This document shows, piece after piece, positions 14,901-28,800 of a stretch of 64,000 nt of DNA (position 1 is the stretch's first letter; each line of letters starts with the position of its first letter). Origin of the DNA: Silurus meridionalis (lineage: Eukaryota; Chordata; Actinopteri; Siluriformes; Siluridae); contig NC_060899.1 of the NCBI RefSeq assembly GCF_014805685.1, positions 6,854,790-6,918,789 of the forward strand, written 5' to 3'. The notes under the pieces were generated by a model. It was not told the origin of the DNA. It saw only the letters and a list, made by a program, of their open reading frames with translations, and did not search any database. The translations under genes and the position numbers were made by a program.

Positions 14901-16856
14901 TCAAAAGTAAAAAAAAAAAAAAACTTCGGAAAATGCTTACATGGCTTAAATATTTTTTGGTCTTTGGGGGGGAAAATATGCAATCTGTAGGTTGTACATA
15001 GTGGCATTAATCTTTAACAAAGCTAACAAACTGGACATCAAGCATAATATCTGCAGTACTGCACTGCCCACCATCTGGTACGTTATGAGTTGAATGGGCC
15101 ACATACTCATTGTTTTTCTCAGTTATTTCACTCTACACTACAAATTGAAAATTCTTTTTTTTTTAACATATCCAATTTAAGGTGGACCAAACACAGCAAA
15201 AATGAACCACCAAATAATCCATTAAATTCTGTCACAGCGGCCCCAAACCAATGAATCTGTTCCCCTCTGCCCTGTAAATAAGATGATCAGACAAAGATAC
15301 TCAGCAAAAAGGCATTACAAATGATCATCACCACTGCCTCAACAATGCCTGTAAAATAGTACTTTTTGTGGTAAATACAAAACCAATAACACTGAATTGA
15401 AGGTTGGTTTTCACTGTTATGCAATTATAATTATAATATATATATAATAGTCTAGAAGTAGTAAACAAGTTAGCTCTCAAATGTATAGAAACATTAACAC
15501 TTTACCACTCCATTAACACTTAAGTCAAAAACATTTAATATTGGTCATCAGAGATCACACCTGCATCCTTAAACTGTTACAAACTTATTTTATTGATTTT
15601 TTTGATGCTGAGCAGTGGGGTGAAGGTCTGGTGAATGACTTGTCTAAAATGTTCCACTTTTTCTCCTAATGAAGTCCTTTGTTTTACTAGCAGTGTGCTT
15701 TGGGTCATTGCTTTTTGCATGATGAGGTTCCTCTAAATTAAATGCAGACATGTAAATTGGCAGACAGATTTTTGCAATAGTTAAATAATCTCTTGCATAA
15801 TAGAATTTTTGGCATCTTCAGTAAATATTAATAAGCATGGTCCAGAAGCAGCCATGACACTGCCTCCACTGTGTTTGACTGTTTAGCTCTCTTTTGGATC
15901 ATGAACAGATCCTTTCTTTCTCCACATTTCGGGCTTTCTATTAATTTTATAGAGGTCAATGTAAGTTCCAGAATTTTTTGCACTTTCTCTTTGTATCTCT
16001 TTTCAAATTCCAATATGGTCATTCAAATCATACTAGTTTGTACCATGCTAAATGGTATCTATTTTACAAGTGGTTGGCAGTCTTCTAGAATAAACTGTGA
16101 GTTATATACTGCTGTTATTTTTCTTGGCTGGCCAATTCGGTTGTTTGTATACTAGTGAATTTTCCTTTTTTATTTATTTTTTAACAAATTCCAAGTTGTT
16201 GTATTTGCTATACCCAGTGCCATGCAATGCAAAATTTTTCTCTATTTTTTTTTTCTTGAATGAAGCTTGAAATAATGGATTGCTTTTCTCCCATATATGT
16301 GTGGTCTTCATGTTGGTATCCATATTAAATAAAAAATAGCCCTGGGATTCACAGGTGAATCCCAGGGCTCAAATCAAGAGTACACAGAGCACACTCTGGC
16401 AGCAAGAAACACCTAGTCATGTGTTCCAGTATTTTTGATAATTTAAAAATAAATAGGTGGGTTCAAACAAAAGGTGCCATCTACTGTGTACATCTAGGTG
16501 TAGATACTAGGAAGTTAAATCGTTCACCTTATATCCATCTTTTGACCTCAAACCCAGATACCTTTGTGTAGCAGAAACTAAAGAATCAGCCTTGAAACTG
16601 TAATACTATATGGTCAAATGCATCTGTTTATAAACAAATACATTGATTGCAAGCATGTATTTTTCAGAAATTTTTACCCAAACCATGCTGTATTTAAGTG
16701 TAGTGACACAGATATAGCCAGTCAGCTCTGTTAACACTTGCTGCTTATTAGAAGAGAACAGAGCTAAAGTTTTGCACAGGTGGGTAGGGATCATCACTTC
16801 ATAAGACGACAACCCCTCGCCTATTAAACTGATTTATAAATAGAAACAACAGCATA

Positions 16857-16897
<41 letters not shown>

Positions 16898-19800
16898 CCC
16901 ACGGTAGAAGGATAAATGGGAACATACATAATTTACTTTAAACCAGTTTATGATTCTTACAAACCCGTAGACCCTCACAATTACCCCGAGACCTAATGAA
17001 GATAAAGCCTGCAATAAAAAGAATAATAAAAAAATAATAAAAGACACACGCACACACGTGTGCACGCACTAACACACACAAACCCACCTGCTGCCTCTGG
17101 TGTCATACTGTCTCATGTTCTTAATGAAGTGAACTTTCTTTAAGGGGCGGGGCCAGTGAGAACCTGACAGGTTGCGTGTCCTGAAACAGAAAAAAAAGAG
17201 AGACAAATATAAAAAGACAAAAACTACAAAACTGCATATTTGATTACCTCAACATGACTTTTAAATTAATAATCAATACTTGTCATTTGGTTATGTTTGG
17301 TCACTTGAATATACAGTGTTATTTTGACTAAAAACATATTTGTAATTAACAAGAAATAAAAACCAAGACGCTGTCCTCACAGCATGCTGTCTTTTCTTAC
17401 ACACACTCGTCTCCTTCAAACCACCTTTGACCATTATTCACCTCATTCACACAGGCCTTCATGCATTTTTATGTCTATTATTAATATGCTCATCTATTTC
17501 ACAGTCATTAGTCGCTCAGCTTTGTGTCAGAGGTGTCGGGTTGAAGGAAGCTGGAAATTTGTATTCGTCATACACCAGCTCAGATACACCGACAGTTATC
17601 TCAGCCCTACTTTCAGGCACGAAAAATATTTTACTGCCTTGTGACTGGCAGGAGCCAAAAGCCAATCAGGCTTTGGTAAATTGAGAAATGTGAGGTAAAA
17701 TGTGAGGAAACAAGATTAACAATTCATGGAGCTAGCTTTCAATATCTTTCTGAACAGATAGGAGCTATGGCTTTTATTCATTCTTTTTTATTTAAACATA
17801 CTGTGCATAACAAATTATATCACTGACAACCGCTCGATTGAAAAGAAGAAGGAGAGTTTTGTAGTATTTAGTTGCCCCCTTATTTATTTAATGGCAGTGT
17901 GCACAAGCTGGCATGGACTCCACAAGTTTAAAACTTATGAAACTTTAGTGCAAAAACTTGTGACCTATCTCAGTTCAAAAACATCAAAATATGGTATGAA
18001 CACATACTTGCTTCAATAGAAGTGTTGAGAAGACATGAGTAAAATCTGACCTTTTGTACAACAGACGAGACATGCTTTATATTGAATAGTAGCTTAGCTT
18101 TAAGTAGAGACCTTCAGATCTTAAATGTACAATATTCAAGATTTGAAAACAGACTTTCTTAATTATGCAAAAATTAAATCACTTATTTCCAAAAAATAAA
18201 AATACAAAATAAAAAAAACCCGGATTTCAATTTGAAAGTTTGGATCCCATTATAACTGAGCTAAACTGGAGATATGCAGATCTATGGGGGAACACAATCT
18301 ACAACACATTTGCCTTCAACCAGAGATTATATCTTGGCAAGCCGACAAATGTTAGTTGCCTTGTTCATTCTGCAGAATACTTTATGTTTTCATGTTCCAG
18401 CAGAATGAACAGTTACAAAACAGCAGGTGTTTGGATAGAGCAATGCTGCAAAAACTGCAAAATAGCTTCTACCATTATCTAAAAAAGATTTGTCAAAAAG
18501 TAATATTTTTATTTTTTACAATTACTTCATGTAGTCAGTTGTATCAGTGGGAATGTCACTGAGCTTTTCCCCTTATAGTATTTATCATCACTGGCTCTCT
18601 CATCCATCACAGAGATTTACATTTTTGGCCCCGGCTTTGACCGTTGATGTGGAGCAACAAGTCCAGCTTCATGAGAGATATTTTATACTGTCCCGAGAAC
18701 AGTTTTGGGCCTCTCATCAATCCTGATCTTTCAGTGACCTGATGCCATGTGCAAGAATGAATAGTACCGTTATCCACACCAGATGGGCCGTGAGGGAGCA
18801 GCTAGAGAGAGTTAAAAGGAAGCAAAGGCCATTCATTTTCAAAGAGTTGCAAACTTCCAGCATTAGCAACTCTTGGCAACTATAATGTGGTCGTGTCCAG
18901 TGATGCAAATTGATGTAGCGACTATGAGTCAGAGTTAAGACTGGAGAGTGCAAATGGTCTATCTTCTGATTTACTGTTAAAAGTGGAATGTTATCTATTG
19001 ATAATAGGTAATATGGCAACAATTAGAAAACACCCATTGGCGACATCATAGAACAGCAAATGTATGCGAGTATGTAAATGTATGTAAATAAGAAATACTT
19101 AAATTATGGTGTGTCGTGTCAGTCAACTTGGGTATCCAAGCTAGTAATGATCATTTCAAATGATCTCGAACACTGCATCCGTCTCTTCTTCCTATGCTTC
19201 ATCTTCATCTTCATTGATTCGGCAAAATGTTCCATGATATATAAATCATAATTATCATAAATATCTTACGAAAACATTATCTGCGTTGTGTTTATAAGTT
19301 CAACATCTTTATGGCTACATATCTTTTAACCCTGAATGATCTCGGATTTTTAAATGTCTGAAATGCACTGATAAATCATCCTTTTCTTTATGACAAGTTC
19401 AAATTCGAATTCAACTGGCTATGCTTGCAGAGACACGTGTATAACCACATGGAATCATCACTGTAATCAGTCTGTGTAGCTGTTTTACTAGTTTCACAAG
19501 TTTAGTTATTTACTAAATCACCTTTTCAAATTGATCATTTTTTTTGTCTAAATACCAGAAAGCAAATAGAAGTAAATATATAAAACGTCCTTATTTTTAC
19601 TCTGGCAAACTGACTTCGTTTTCTTGCCTCAACTTAAATGTCTTTTTTAATATATATATAATATAATATAATATATGTTATATAAAACATAGATCGGTCA
19701 GTTCCCTTTGATTTTAATGATACAAACAAAACATTCACATGGCAAAAGTTCGTCCAATACTTCTTTCTGAAAGTAAAGTGATTCATAGACAGAAAATAAA

Positions 19801-22800
19801 TGAAACTATTCTCTTTTGTTTGCATGCTAATAGCTGGTCCATCAGTTCAGTATTTCTCAGCATATGAAATGAAGGACTAAAAAGCAGGAAGCTGGAGCAG
19901 TCCCTTGTTACATCTCTAGTTTAAACACACTTTGCTAAGCTTTGCCCATCTGGGCATTAGCACTCTTGGCATGCTGGGTCAGAGGACATATGGCTTGACT
20001 CCACTACTGAGTCCCAGAGAATACAAATGTAGCAATGACAGCTTCAGCACGGTATTTAGGCTGGATTATCACAACCACTCCACAAGGTCGAAACACAACA
20101 GCGTGGCAAAGGGGAATATTAAAGAGCTCTATGTTAGGCAGCACTGATGGACTGCAAGCTTTGGGATCTTCTTAAAAAAAATTATTAACTCAGTCAAGTG
20201 TACCTGGACTTTTTTAGGAGCACCATTTACAGAAAACCAGAGCTAAAATTACACACCTATTCAAATCAAACAGAGTATTAAAATATTCTCAGATCCTGTA
20301 TTATTTTTTTTATTCTTATAAACTTATCAACATACCAACATATTCATCTAATGCAGACTCAAAGGAAACATACATACATAATTACCTATACACTTCCTGT
20401 ATATTTTATTAGGAATACCTGTACATCCATGTTGCAATTCAATAAGCCAATTACACTGACCAGACATAACATTATTACATAATAACATTGTGACTGGTGA
20501 AGTTAATAACACTGATTATCTCTTCATCATAGTGCCTTTTAGTGGGTGGGATATATTAGGCAGAGGTTGTAGGATGTTCCTGGTCTGCAGTGGTCAAGGC
20601 TCACTGGTGCACGTGAGGAGTGAAGGCTGGCCCGCGTAGTCCGATCCAACAGACGAGCTTCTATAGCTCAAATTTCTAAAGACGTTACTGCTGTTAATGC
20701 TCGACATGTCAGCAATGTTTGGCAGCAATAGGGGACCAACACAATATAAGGCAGGTGGTCAGAATGTTTTGCCTGATTGGTAGCTATAAAGTAATGCCTG
20801 GTCGAGGTATGTGGCAGGAACGTCATGTAAAAAAAAAATGAGGTAAAGAGCTTCAGTTAATGCTCACATCTCGATGAATTCAGCTGTGGCTTGGTTTACA
20901 TTTATGGCATTTTGGCAGACGCCCTTATCCAGAGCGACTTACAATTATCACATTCATACAACTGAGCATATATGTGGTTAAGGGCCTTGTTTAGGAGCCC
21001 AGAAGTGCCAACTTGGTGTGGCTGGGATTTTAACTTACGACCTTCAAAGCCAAAGTCGAATGCCTTTATCACTAAGCTACCACCCATATGGTTGTTAGTA
21101 CTATAAGGGCTGGTATAAGGTATGGTAAGAAATAAATCTTATTCAATCTATATTACGGCATTTTCTGTGTAAAGCTGCTTTGAGACAGTGTCCATTGTTG
21201 AAAGCGCTATACAAATAAAAATGTATTGAATTGACTGAGTTTTTCAGAAACTGTTGATTTTCAGACATGGTGCAAAAAACAAAAAACATCCTGTTAGCTG
21301 AGGATCTGAAGGCGGAAACACCTTGATCAAAAGAGAATGAGCAGACTGGTGTGAGCTGCCAGGAAGGCTATGATAACAGAAATAAGCACTCTCTACAACT
21401 GTGGTGAGTAGAAAAGTATCTCAGAAGACACAACACATGGAACCTTAAGCTGAATGAGGTACAACAACAGAAGCAGAAGAAAATGATCCACTCCTGACAA
21501 CCAAGTACAATAATCATGACCAGGATATTTTTAATCATTTTTAGCTTTTCATTTTGGGTGAGGATCTTGTCCATGATGGCCTTAAAATCTAGGTTCTTGG
21601 CTGACAGAATTAAAAAAACACAAATGTAGGTGTTTTGTGCATTTCAAGATGCTTTTCTGCTGACTACAGTTGTAAAGAATTATTTATTTATTATTTGTTT
21701 TACTATATCCTTCAATATATTAATCTGGTCATTTACCTCTGACCTCAATCATCAACAAAAGCTGTTGCTCACAGGATTTTTACTTTTTGTTTTTTGGAAC
21801 CATTCTGTGTAAACTCTCAAGACTGTTTTATGTGAATCCCCAGAGCTCAGCAGTCTCTAAAAAAAAAAATTAAACCAGCCCATCTGGTGTCAACAACCAA
21901 ACCATAGTCAAATGCACAGCCTTATTTTGATGTTTGACAGGAACAATAACTGAAGTTTGTTCCTGCCACACAACTGGGTGATTAGATAACTGCATAAATG
22001 AGCAAGCGCATAAGTGCAAATGTAAAAGTCATAAAGATTTTGAAGTCAACAGACATGTACAGGGATGGGCATCATACTAAGAAATTATATTTTAGGGAAA
22101 ATACAGATTTATTAAAAGTATACAGAAGTATCCAGCATGAACATGTGAAATGAAAGTAGAATGAAAATGAAGACATTTTTACACTAATAAAATTAAGTCT
22201 GTGTCAAGTTTAAAAAAAAAAGGACAGACAATTCATGCCGTGGTTTGTGCGCTGACATGCTCTGTAAAATATCTGTGGGACCTTTTATAGACAGGTTTGT
22301 GCCTTTCCAAATAATGTCCAGTCAACTGAATTTATCACAGGTGGACTCCAGTCAAGTTGTTGATCATCTCAAGGATGATCAGTGGGATTTTTTTTATTCT
22401 TGTATTGAATTTTTTTGTTTTAATAAACATGCAAAGATTAAAAAAAAAAAAATTCATGTTGACATTATGGGTATTGTTTGTAGAATTTTGAGGAAAATAA
22501 TGAATTTAATCCATTTGGAAATAAAGCTGTAGCATAACAAAATTTGGAAAAAAAAATGAAGCGATGTGAACACTTTCCGGATGCACTGTAGCTAACAAAT
22601 GCACAATATGGTGAAATGTTTGTGTGTACCAGACCATAAGGTTTGTATGTGCCTTAAAAAAAATCTGATTCGAAAAAAGGGGAAGATACACTACATTTTG
22701 TTCATTTGTGCTCATTCAGCCACAAGGACACTTAGTAAAGTCAGTAACCTAGGTGAGGCCTGGGGGAGCATAAAAGCGTTGCAATTCATTTTGAAGGTGT

Positions 22801-25800
22801 TCAATAAGGGGTAGGTCAGAGCTCTATAGCAGGTCACTCAAGATCTTCCACTCCATATAAACCATATTTTCAAGGAGTTCACTTTGTGCACCGTGCATTG
22901 GCATGCTGAGACGGGTTTTGGGTCTTTTGATCACGTGAGGGGAAAATGTAATGCTACTGCATCCAAAGACAAAGTACAATTGCAACCCTCCAATGTTGTG
23001 GTAAGAGTTTGGGGGAAGAACCACACATAGCTGGAACAGTGGTGTCCTCAGTGCTCGATTTGACGGTGGGCAGGAGGATATTTTAGTCAAAAATATATGA
23101 ATTACACAACAACTGGGGACCCCCCCACCCCCATAAGACTTGCCTCAATTCGAGCACTGGGTGTCCCAATAATATTGTCCAAATAGTGTATTTACTATTA
23201 GCAAAAATCTGATTTGCTGCCTATCCATTGGTATTGACCTTCTAACCTGACATTAATAAAGTATTGTAAATGTTAGTAAACTAGCTCATGGATAGCGCTA
23301 GCATTTAACGTGTTGTATAGCGTGAGAAGGTCACAAGATGACAACACAAGTCTTAGCTGTTGTGTGTTGGGTTTTTTTTCTTTTTTTTTTTTTTTTACAG
23401 TGATAAATTATTGGCTGTTAAACTAAAATGCTAAGATAATACACTGATTCTTTTGGATTGAGGTGAAGAAAAAGTTTAATGAGAAACTTTGGTGCAAGAG
23501 CAGGCCATAACAATAAGGACCAAACAACTAACATTTTGTGCTGTGATTACAGTGGATATATGTCTATTTGGTACATTAAAGCTAAATGCACACAACACCG
23601 TGTCAGATTCAACTGTAAACTATCTTTCTTTTGGCTTCTCCCGTTAGGGGTCGCCACAGCGGACCATCCGCATGTTTGAATTGGCACATGTTTTTACACT
23701 GGATGCCCTTCCTAATGCAACCCTCCCCATTTATCCGGGCTTGGGACCGGCACTAAGGCTTATGCAACCTTAATGGCTGGGGTTGGTCCACTGACAGGGG
23801 ATCACCGAAAAAATTAATTTCCTGGCTTTTGCACACATCATTTACAGTGTTATATCATACATAAAGTGTAGCTGATGTAACAGACTGTTGCCACTGTTGA
23901 GCAGACGATCATTGCCCTTAGGAATTCATGGAAAATGACCCTACTGTGTTAATACAGCTTACAGGTACATGGAGACAAATCCTAAGAGCAAAGTCCACAC
24001 TGGGAAAAACACTCAGAACAATAGGTTTTTCTTTCATCTAAATTGTGCCCGGCAGATCAGTGCGTTTCATCTATTCAATTTGTTTTGTATGGGGCTTTTC
24101 GCAAGGGACGTTTCCCCAAACTAGTTTTACAGAAAAAAAAAAGTTATGAACATTAATTGCAGTGTGATAAATTAGTTGCTATATAGTTATCCCTATTGAG
24201 CAAGTAAGGGGTGACAGTGGTGAGGAAAAAAAACCTGTGATGGTATGAGGATGAAACCTTGACAGAAACCTTCACAGAAGCCAGACTCAAAAGGGAACCC
24301 ACCTTCATCTCTATTCATTATAGTTCCAGCGATCGAAAAAAGACTCATTTTAAGAGTTAACTTAAACTAAAACAGTGACACTGGCTAAACAGGGTGAAAT
24401 TAGTAAATGTGCAATGTTGTCAAAAATAGACTGCTGTTTTGGTATTTTTAAGTCAGCTGTGGTGTCTGATCATACACTGTGACTAACCGTGAAACTGTGA
24501 CACAATAACAGCTTCTGTCCCCACATAGGAAAGGTATAGCAAAGTAGCACAATATAAGCAAAACTACTCTCCACTCCAACTTAAACACACACACAGGAAT
24601 TCCTCAACGGAGAACATTCATTAGCATAGCTATTTAACTTGTCATTTTGTCTCCCACTTTTATTCGTGCCTCCCACAGTTGTTGTAGTCTGCCACCCAGG
24701 ATGGAACTCTGATTGAAGTAACACAGCTGTAAACACTAACAAATTTAAACCACAGGCTGTAAAAGACCCATGATGTCAAGAGTTCATGCAGTCATCTAGA
24801 AATAGCCTTTCTGTATGATCTTATAAAACTGTGTCAAGAAGTCAAGGAGTCTCTGCTATTAACTCCTTAATTTTTTTAATACATACACCATATGGACATA
24901 TGGGACATTATTAAAGGGAAGTATTGGGACATCTGACTTTTCCAGCCATATGTGTTTTTCCCCCAAACTGTTATCACAAAGTTGGAGGAAAATAAATGTC
25001 TTCACTTAAACTAGAAGACCCATGTAATGTTTCTGTTAACAAATCCAGCTCCATGAAGGAAGGAGCTTACATAGGAAGGAGTGGAACGCACTGTTTTTAA
25101 CCGACTGTCTGTCTACCTCTCACAGAACAACCTCCATGATCCAAACCAGTTCTGGCTTCAAAGTGGCACATTTCACAAAGATGGCCCTTTTGGCAGTTAC
25201 AGGGAAACTACATGCTGCTCGATCAGCCAAGCTGTCATCTGTACTCATCCTCCTTAATCTACTTTCGGCAGACACAGTCAACTTCAAGACTCTCTTTTTT
25301 ACCCTCAGGAGCCTCTGTATCTGTGGAGCAGCATAGGAATGGTTTGCTTTCTATATGGAAGGTCACTCATACCAGTTAACATGGAGGGGGTCCATATTTG
25401 CCCCCACGCAGACTCTCCACTGGTGTCCCACAAGGCTCAGTACTTGGTCCCCTCCTTTTCTCCATCTGTACACACTCAATTGGTGATGTCATATCCTTAC
25501 ATGGATTTTCTTCCCACTGCTATGCTGATGACACTCAACTCATCTTTTCTTTTCCTCCCTTAGATACCACAGCTTCTACTCAGATCTCGGCATGCTTGAC
25601 AGACATATCTTCATGGATGAGTGCTCATCAATTAAAACGCAACCCCAGCATAACTGAACTGCAGGTCATCCCTGGTGATTCATCCCAAGTCAAGATATCC
25701 GAATAACTCTTCTTTGCTTTCTGCTCTCCCCTCTCTCCCGCCCGCAATCAACTGTCCTTCTCCTCACATATTACTAATGTGGCTCATTCTTGTCATTTTC

Positions 25801-28800
25801 TTTTCAAAAACATCCAAAAGATTTGACGATTTCTGTCCACACGGGTTACTCAGGTGCTTGTTCAGTCTCTTGTCATTGCGAGACTCCACTACTGCAACTC
25901 TCTACTGGCAGGTCTAACTCTGAGTGATATTCGTCCACTGCAAATGATCCAAAATGCAAAAGTTTTCGCACACCACCCCACTGCTGTGCTCCCACCACTG
26001 GGTTCCAGTAGCTGCACATGTCTACAAACTTTGTATGTTTAATGTATAATTAAAAACTGCCCTACAAACTCAGGCCACAATATGGGCATGGTTGACATAA
26101 TAAAGTTAAACTAAAGCTGAGCTACACAAATGGCATGCATACATTCCTCTGTTTATCACAAAGTCAATCAGTCAATAGCGACCACCTGTAAGATAGGGGA
26201 TGCAAAAGACGATGCGCTTTTTTCAGTGGGTGCTTAAGCTGTCTTCACAAGCAGATTAGAAACAAGTCGGCTGGTACATTACACAAAGCCTTATCATCAG
26301 CATCCACCTTTATATTATTTTTCATCTAAAAATGCCAGGTGTCGAGTTAACGCCACTAGGCTTTAAATTTGCATAAAATACTGACTGGTGTCAAAATAAA
26401 TAGACACGTTAATTTGCACATTGCAGAGCTTCTCTTCTACTGTGGTTGAGGAATTTACGGCAAGTCGGAACATAAGCAAAATATCAATGACGGCAAGGAG
26501 GAACTTTGTTTTATACTGAACATCTTTCAGCCCCTCCCTTCTGGCAGACGCTACAGAACTTTGTTCACTAAAACTGCCAGACACAGGAACAGTTTCTTTC
26601 CCCAAGCAATCACCCTCACTGACCATAATTATATTCCCTGCTCAGTCAACTGTCAGTCATCCCATTATCTGTATATGTTGCACACACTATGGCTGCTATA
26701 TATATATATATATATATATAGTACAAAGTTCTATAGTAAACTCTCTATCATACCAGGCACACAATAATGTCATTTACACTACCATGCACTTACACTTTTT
26801 GTACATTACTGATCTGTATCCCTATTTATTACCCACACTGTCTATACTGTTTCATATTGCCTGTATTGTCTTGTATAGTCTTGTATAGTCAGTTTTTGTC
26901 TTGTCTTGTCTGTTTGTCATGTATAGGTTTTATTTATGTCTGTACTTTTGAGTCACGAACAGCTGGAACAAAAATTCTTGTGTGTGTCAACACGCTTGGC
27001 AAATAAACCTGATTCTGACTTCTGAAAAGCATACAGTGAATAACTGAATAATATTTACAGAGGGCAGATACAAAATCCTTAAATATTAAATGATAAATAA
27101 AGTACAGAGAATACTTGATTATCAGATAAGAGAAGTCAGGCACCGTGATTTATTGTCTGTGTGTAACTAACACTGTAGCGGAGAAGCCTTGCAACCGAAT
27201 GCGCCAATTAAGCGATGTCTGATGTGAATGCTGGTTCCAAAATGAAATGTTTCAACTTTACATGCAACAATGCACGCAAACACTGAGCCAATTGGCTTTC
27301 CACAGCCCTCATCATGCTGGGTTAATATGTCTCAATGTGATTTGATTTTAAAGTAAAAATTGCTGTGATTTAGCAGCATTTTTATTAAACAGAACACACT
27401 TTGTCTTCCTTACTCACTGCGACCATTGACCACAAATGTACCACACATAAACACACCTGAAGCACAATTTGTAGGCTGACCCTGGGGAGGAACAGCATCA
27501 GAAGACTAAACTGCTAAGACACGTTAAAACCTGTGGTGAAAACAAATACAATTGTTCTAAGCACGTGTTTAATATTATGTAATAAGTGTTAGAGCCATAA
27601 TCACTAAACAAACAACAACTCAGGGTATGAAATGACCAAATGGAGCCAGTGAGTCATGGCTACGTGTGATATCCTGATCAAGTGACTCATTACATGTTAA
27701 GAATTGATCAAATTGTTTGGGCTTCGATAATTGATGATGGGTCAAAAAAAAAAAAAACCTGTGTGATCTTTACACTGAAAGCACTTGTGGTGGGGCACAT
27801 GTCAAAAAGTGGTGGGAATATTTCCTTTAAACTCTGGAAGGACACACAACATTCTTTGCCTTATATGGGCATTTTCACCATTTCCCTAATATGGTTTAGG
27901 TTTTATACTCAACTGCATGGGTTTATTTATACCAAAGAGCAATCACTCAAATACATGTACATAGATTTAAGATCTCAAATCCAAGCCAAAGGCAACAAAC
28001 AAAAAAATGTGATTGCTATTTAATCAAATATTTGCACACTGCCTATTTTTTTAAATAGCGCTGATCTTCTGAGAAACCGCATTATAGAAATGTGACAGTC
28101 AGTCAGTCTGGTGCGTCATGAATATTTCTGTCTAATGAAATGACACACTGTGTAACTTTCAAATTTGACAGAGTAATGACAGACATGTAGTACATTTTAT
28201 ACTACATATATAATATAACTCCACAGCTTTCCCATTGTCTACACACACACCAGTTGCTATTTAAAATCTTTACTCCCTAGCACATAGAAACACTTCCATC
28301 TCCTGCACGCTTTCTTTTTTTTCCACACGTGAGGCTGTTTTAGTGCACTATAAGCCTCCTCTAATGCTGGACTGAGAATACGTTCAGACCTGCACAAAGT
28401 GAATGGCTTGGAGATATACCAAGTCCCATGGCGTGCTTTGATCTCTCCATGGGCTAGTTGCAAAATGTCAAATTTCTACCTACTGAAAACCTCCTCCTAG
28501 GTTTTTGATCAAGCATTGCAGATGTGATCAAGCATTGCAGATGTGATCAAGCATTGCAGATGTGATCAAGCATTGCAGATGTGCTTCGAGTGCTACTCTT
28601 GCCGCCAATGATAACCGTAAACACACCCTTTCTGAGAGAAAAAAAGCCAGATGCTCCCACTTCAACAGTGTGCATGCACACACCAAACCGCTTATCAGCC
28701 AGGGTGTGGGGCAGAGGTCTCTCGCTGTTTTTAGTCCGATAAGACAACTAAATTGGAGTTTACAATGCTTTTGCCTAATGAATCCCCCGGTTTGAGTAAA

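Larger units (their letters stand above)
20396..21600 (+). mobile_element. Tc1-like transposon interrupted by nested insertions
   Basis: Pieces of one Tc1-like family appear in order: an end fragment (TTATTAGGAATACCTGTACA near 20408), GAGCTTCAGTTAATGCTCAC near 20850, and a transposase segment from about 21235 (CAAAAAACAAAAAACATCCT, GGCGGAAACACCTTGATC, TACAACTGTGGTGAGTAGAA). Between them lie a second Tc1-like element (20452-20783), a dispersed repeat (20897-21087) and a LINE tail (21165-21237). In cables2 intron 1. Confidence 0.65.

Noticed and set aside
28507..28582. CRISPR-like direct repeats
   Set aside because: The copies are directly adjacent with no spacers, in a vertebrate intron; it is a minisatellite.
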